From positions 1 through 64,000 of the forward strand of contig NZ_JAKNTW010000003.1 in assembly GCF_022213955.1 (NCBI RefSeq): a DNA stretch of 64,000 nt, written 5' to 3'. Each line of letters starts with the position of its first letter. The first letter of the stretch is position 1. The translations under genes were made by a program, and so were the position numbers. Positions 60,414 through 64,000 of this stretch are shown piece after piece. The notes under the pieces were generated by a model. That model was not told where the DNA came from. It worked only from the letters and a program-made list of their open reading frames with translations, and made no database searches. Source of the stretch: Dolomitihabitans soli. GTDB taxonomy: Bacteria; Actinomycetota; Actinomycetes; Streptosporangiales; Streptosporangiaceae.

Positions 60414-61055
60414 TCAGGCGGCGCGGACGCGGCTGATGTGGCGGGCGTAGCGGGGGCGGCCGATGACGTGCCAGAGGCCGCGTACCGGAGCGGGAAGGGC
60501 GGACAGGAGCGTGGCGCGCTCGGCCGGGTTCGCATCCTCCAGGACGAGGCCGAAGAGAGTGAGCAGGGTGAACTTGGGCGTGTTGGCCACCAGGTGGTCG
60601 CCCAGGGAGGCCCATTCCTTTTCGGTGATGTGCTCGGCCGCGAGCGGAAGGAGAGTGGCCTCCTCGTCGTCGAGGTGCTCGAGAAGCACGGCCCGGTGGT
60701 CGGCTAGGGCGGCCACGAGCGTGTCGCGCTCGTCCGCCCCGGCGGCGGCCTCCCAGGCGGGGACCGCGGCGTCCAGCCTGGTCAGGGTGGCCGCGATGCG
60801 TTCGTGCTGGGCCTGCATGCGCAGGACGATGTCGGCCTCCAGATCCACCCGGGAAAGCAGCGGCGGCCACAGCAGCTCGTCCTCGCCCTCGTGATGGTTG
60901 TGCAGGCCCATGCGGTAGACGCGGAAGTGGTCGGCGATCACCTTGGCGCGAGCGGTGTCACCCGGGGTGACGGCCGCGACGAGCTCCACCAGCAGTCGTG
61001 ACTCACGGCGGAGCACGCGGTGGACGATCTCCATATCCTGGGTGTTGACGCTCAT
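60414..61055 (-). CDS. Hemerythrin HHE-domain protein
   Basis: A 213-residue helical protein with a hemerythrin-like cation-binding domain. The His/Glu ligands are seen in VYRMGLHNHHEGEDELLWPP (H-x-x-H-H-x-x-E-D-E pattern), MQAQHERI and AVLLEHLDDEEATLLPLAAE. Such proteins bind a di-iron centre and respond to oxygen, nitric oxide or iron. The C-terminal part ending GRPRYARHISRVRAA is basic and unassigned. Start at ATG 61055 behind AGGAACAG. It is divergent from the SARP-type regulator. Confidence 0.87.
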   Translation of the reverse strand: MSVNTQDMEIVHRVLRRESRLLVELVAAVTPGDTARAKVIADHFRVYRMGLHNHHEGEDELLWPPLLSRVDLEADIVLRMQAQHERIAATLTRLDAAVPAWEAAAGADERDTLVAALADHRAVLLEHLDDEEATLLPLAAEHITEKEWASLGDHLVANTPKFTLLTLFGLVLEDANPAERATLLSALPAPVRGLWHVIGRPRYARHISRVRAA

Positions 61056-61120
61056 CTGTTCCTGCCTCTGCTGGATTGCGACCGGGGCGGTTGCGATGTG
61101 TTCAGGCTGCTCCCGGGTAT

Positions 61121-61163
61121 TTGGAGGGGACTTGGAGCCGACTTGGAACCGTCCACGTATGAT
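61121..61163 (+). promoter_or_regulatory. Three 11-bp direct repeats plus -10, SARP-type operator/promoter
   Basis: TTGGAGGGGAC (61121), TTGGAGCCGAC (61132) and TTGGAACCGTC (61143) are consecutive 11-base units, the spacing bound by SARP proteins on one face of the helix. A -10-like TATGAT (61158-61163) follows the third unit. The start codon at 61173 would then be at or within a few bases of the transcription start. Confidence 0.7.
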
Positions 61164-61172
61164 GTGCGGATC

Positions 61173-64000
61173 ATGGTCTTCATCCGGGTGCTGGGCTCGT
61201 TCGCAGCCGAGGTGAACGGTGAGACCGTCCACCTCGGCGGGCCGCGGCAGCGGGGCGTGCTGGCGTTGCTGGTGGCGGCGCGTGGGCAGGTCGTGCCGGT
61301 CGACCGGATGATCGAGAATCTGTGGCGCGGGGAGCCACCCGCGCGGGCGCTGATGTCCCTGCAGGCGTACGTGTCCAACCTGCGCCGGCTGCTGGAGCCC
61401 GGACGTCCGCCGCGCACGCCGGCCCGGCTGCTGGTGAGCGCGTCGCCCGGTTATGCGCTGCGGCTGCCGCCGGAGTCGGTGGACGCGTGGCGGTTCGAGG
61501 ACCTGCTCGACCAGTCCCGTACGGACACCGACCCGCGCGTCGCCCAGGCTCGGCTCGCCGAGGCGCTCGGCCTGTGGCAGGGACCGGCGTTCGCCGAGGT
61601 CGTCGACGAGCTGTGGGCCGCCGCCGAGACGGCCCGGCTGAACGAGCTGCGCCTGGTCGCCACCGAACTGCACGTCGCGGCGGGTCTGCGAATCGGCGAC
61701 CCCGCCGCGGTGGTTCCCGAGGCCGAGCGGCTCACCCGCGACGAGCCCCTCCGCGAGGAGGGCTGGCGGCTGCACGCCCTGGCACTGTGGAGCAGCGGAC
61801 GCCAAGCCGACGCGCTGGCGACGCTCCGCCGCGCCCGCGGCATCATCGCCGAGGAGCTCGGGCTCGACCCTGGCCCGGACCTGACGGCGTTGGAGGAGGC
61901 GATTCTCACCCAGCGCACGGACGTCATGCGCGAGACCGTGCCCCCGCGACCGCCGACCGCACCGCTGCCGCGGCCGGCTCCGATCATCGAGGCGCCGTTC
62001 GTCGGACGCGAGGCACAGCTGTCGGCACTGGTCACGGCCGCCACCGAGGCCGCCACCGACGGCGCCCGCATCGCCCTCGTCACCGGCGAGGCCGGGCTCG
62101 GCAAGTCGACGCTGCTGGAACACCTCGGCAGGCGGCTCGAACGTGACGGGTGGCTGGTCGCCGTCGGCCGCTGCCCCGAGGTCGACAGCGCGCCGCCCGC
62201 GTGGGCCTGGACTGAGGCGCTGAGAGCCGCCGCCGCGACCACGTCCCCGGGCGAGTTCGCGGACGACCTCGCGCCGCTGCTAACCGACACCGGACCGGCG
62301 GACGACGACGCCACCGCCGGACGGTTCCGGCTGCGCCAAGCCGTGTGGAAGTGGCTCGCGGCGGTCGCCACGGAACGCCCGGTCGCCGTCGTGCTGGACG
62401 ACCTGCACTGGGCGGACGCCGCCACGCTGGAACTGCTCGGCGGCGGCCTCGGGATGCGGGCCCCGATCCTGGTCGTCGCCGCGTACCGCGCGGACGAGAG
62501 CGGGCACCTCACCGAAACGCTGGCCTCCCTCGCGCGCGCCACGCCCCTCCGCCTAGCGCTGCCGGGGCTGAACGACGAGGCCGTCGCGGAGCTCGTACGG
62601 ACCGAATGCGAGGCCGACGAGGAGACCATCGCAGGGATCGCCGAGCGCACCGGCGGCAACCCGTTCTACGTGCGCGAAAGCGCCCGGCTGCTGAACGGCG
62701 AAGGCGCGCTGGTCGCCCTCTCCGAGGTCCCCGAAGGCGTACGGGACGTCCTCCGCCGCCGGTTCGCGCGCCTGCCTGAAGGCGGCGTGTCCATCCTCCG
62801 GCTCGCCGCGGTCTCAGGCCGGGAAAGCTCAGTGGACGTCCTCGTAAAGGCCGCCGACACCGACGAGGACGGCGTGATGGACGCGCTGGACGCGGGCGTC
62901 ATCGCCGGGCTCCTCGACGAGCCCGCCCCAGGCCTCATCCGCTTCGTCCACGCCCTCGTCAGGGACACCCTCGTCGCCGACCTCAGCCGCCTCCGCACAG
63001 CCCGCATGCACGCCCGGATCGCCGCCGCTCTTGAAGGCACCGACGACATCGCGGCGCTGGCCCACCACTACGCGCGCGCCGGCTCACCGAAGGCCGTCGG
63101 CTACTGCGTCCAGGCCGCCGAGCTCGCCGAGGCCCGCTACGCCCACGACGTGGCGGCCGACCTCCTCACCGACGCCGTCACCAACTCGACCGGACCGGAC
63201 GAACGCGTCGAACTGCTCGGCAGGCTGCTGCGCGCGCAGATCCGGGCGGGAGCCGTCGGAGCCGCCCGCGAGACACGCCGTGAAGCCGTGGAGTACGCAG
63301 AGTCCCTGGGCCGCGACGACCTGATGATCGCCGCATTCACCGCGTGGACAGAGCCGACCCCCTGGCAGGCCCGTACGTACGGCACGGTGGACCGGGCCAT
63401 CGTCGACCGCCTGAGCCGCCTGCTGAAGCGCGAACTGACCCCTTCGGTGCGGTCCCGGCTCCTGACGGCGTACGCGCACGAACTGGTCGGCGAGGACGAC
63501 CCGACCGTTCTGGAGGCAGCGCAGGAGGCACTCGACCTCGCCACCGGACCCCGGCTGCGGGCCGCGGCACTCGAGATCCTGGCGGAAGTCCACGGCGACG
63601 CCGAGCTCTGCCGGGAGCTCGTGGAGATCGGCACCGAGCACGACCTGCCGGTCTACCGCATCACCGGGCTGCTCAACCATGCCGCCGTCGCCGCCGCCGC
63701 CAACGACTCGGTGACCATGCACCAGGTGACCACCGAGGCCCTGGAACTCGCGCGCACCTACCGAATGCGCGAGGCGATCGCCGTCGCCGAGATCATGCTG
63801 GCGACCCTGGCGCTCATCGAAGGCCGATTCGCCGACGCCGAACTCCTCTACATCAAGGCCGACGAGGGCATGCGGCGCGCCGGATCGGTGCACACGGGCT
63901 TTCTCCAACTCGCCCTGGCCACGATCTGGCTGAACGACGGCACGCTCGGTGCGCACCTGGACGACGTTCGCGCCCTCCACGCCGCGCTCGGCCCCATGAC
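61173..64000 (+). CDS. AfsR/SARP-type regulator with AAA ATPase, 3' end beyond window
   Basis: An open frame of at least 942 codons that runs off the right edge. The N-terminal OmpR-like winged helix (VFIRVLGSFAAEVNGETVHL, ARALMSLQAYVSNLRRLLEP) and BTAD domain (about 95-240, LGLWQGPAFAEVVDELWAAA) form a SARP unit. The central AAA/LuxR-type ATPase has P-loop ALVTGEAGLGKSTLLEHLG and Walker B VAVVLDDLHWADAATLELLG. The C-terminal part is TPR-like. A LuxR-type HTH may follow outside the window. Three SARP-type repeats directly upstream suggest autoregulation. Target genes are unknown. Confidence 0.9.
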   Translation, partial: MVFIRVLGSFAAEVNGETVHLGGPRQRGVLALLVAARGQVVPVDRMIENLWRGEPPARALMSLQAYVSNLRRLLEPGRPPRTPARLLVSASPGYALRLPPESVDAWRFEDLLDQSRTDTDPRVAQARLAEALGLWQGPAFAEVVDELWAAAETARLNELRLVATELHVAAGLRIGDPAAVVPEAERLTRDEPLREEGWRLHALALWSSGRQADALATLRRARGIIAEELGLDPGPDLTALEEAILTQRTDVMRETVPPRPPTAPLPRPAPIIEAPFVGREAQLSALVTAATEAATDGARIALVTGEAGLGKSTLLEHLGRRLERDGWLVAVGRCPEVDSAPPAWAWTEALRAAAATTSPGEFADDLAPLLTDTGPADDDATAGRFRLRQAVWKWLAAVATERPVAVVLDDLHWADAATLELLGGGLGMRAPILVVAAYRADESGHLTETLASLARATPLRLALPGLNDEAVAELVRTECEADEETIAGIAERTGGNPFYVRESARLLNGEGALVALSEVPEGVRDVLRRRFARLPEGGVSILRLAAVSGRESSVDVLVKAADTDEDGVMDALDAGVIAGLLDEPAPGLIRFVHALVRDTLVADLSRLRTARMHARIAAALEGTDDIAALAHHYARAGSPKAVGYCVQAAELAEARYAHDVAADLLTDAVTNSTGPDERVELLGRLLRAQIRAGAVGAARETRREAVEYAESLGRDDLMIAAFTAWTEPTPWQARTYGTVDRAIVDRLSRLLKRELTPSVRSRLLTAYAHELVGEDDPTVLEAAQEALDLATGPRLRAAALEILAEVHGDAELCRELVEIGTEHDLPVYRITGLLNHAAVAAAANDSVTMHQVTTEALELARTYRMREAIAVAEIMLATLALIEGRFADAELLYIKADEGMRRAGSVHTGFLQLALATIWLNDGTLGAHLDDVRALHAALGPM

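Overview
The window is chromosomal DNA from a high-GC Gram-positive actinomycete. GTG starts are common, adjacent genes often overlap by ATGA or GTGA, and the genes include AfsR/SARP-type regulators, an ECF42-type sigma factor with DGPF proteins, DrrAB-type exporters and a rifampicin-monooxygenase-like enzyme. Gene families and style suggest the Streptosporangiales (Nonomuraea, Streptosporangium or Actinomadura-like), but this is inference because no rRNA or other phylogenetic marker is present. No tRNA, rRNA, CRISPR array, intact transposase or replication origin was seen.

Layout. 0.3-5.2 kb: DUF6153 and DUF305 envelope proteins, an XRE-cupin regulator divergent from a methyltransferase/DinB pair, an NlpC/P60 hydrolase and a DUF4396 membrane protein whose His-rich N-terminus lies in another frame. 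5.3-11.8 kb: a secreted protein, a SulP relic, a proline-racemase-family enzyme, a VOC protein, a GlxA-type regulator divergent from a saccharopine-dehydrogenase-like reductase, and a PadR/DUF1048/DUF1048 operon behind a strong inverted repeat. 12.4-14.4 kb: two YciI/DGPF proteins with their ECF42-type sigma factor. 14.4-17.7 kb: an MFS transporter, an enolase-superfamily acid-sugar dehydratase and a GntR/FadR regulator, tied together by two copies of one 10-bp palindrome. 18-19.7 kb: a secreted LamG/FG-GAP protein with a recent internal duplication. 20-29.4 kb: an Lrp regulator with exporter and aldo/keto reductase, two serine hydrolases around a 1048-residue AfsR-type regulator, and a MerR regulator. 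29.9-32.2 kb: SRPBCC, VOC, CGNR regulator and SgcJ-like genes.

32.4-35.5 kb holds a compact four-gene operon: a 79-residue peptide, two proteins without a recognised function and a class-C-type serine hydrolase. It is the best candidate here for an undescribed system. 35.5-41.2 kb is a decayed accessory zone with a truncated TetR gene, small orphan membrane proteins, a minimal GntR regulator, a frameshifted XRE/TPR regulator, an epoxide hydrolase and a Tn3-transposase relic. 41.2-44.4 kb: a membrane protein/HTH/oxidoreductase operon, an MFS relic and a Tat-exported TPR protein with a retropepsin-like domain that lacks its catalytic Asp. 45-49.4 kb: DrrAB-type ABC exporter with its TetR regulator, and the rifampicin monooxygenase homologue.

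50-58 kb: a carbohydrate ABC importer with its LacI regulator and two formylglycine-type sulfatases in one operon, probably for uptake and desulfation of a sulfated sugar. 58.2-61.1 kb: a BBE-type flavoprotein, a decayed and an intact DUF4267 protein, and a hemerythrin-domain protein. The window ends inside a second AfsR/SARP-type regulator, preceded by three 11-bp direct repeats typical of SARP operators.

A recurring theme is short relics of genes at junctions (SulP, M55 peptidase, SDR, UMF1 transporter, hemopexin-repeat, DUF4267, Tn3), which points to repeated insertion and deletion between otherwise intact operons.
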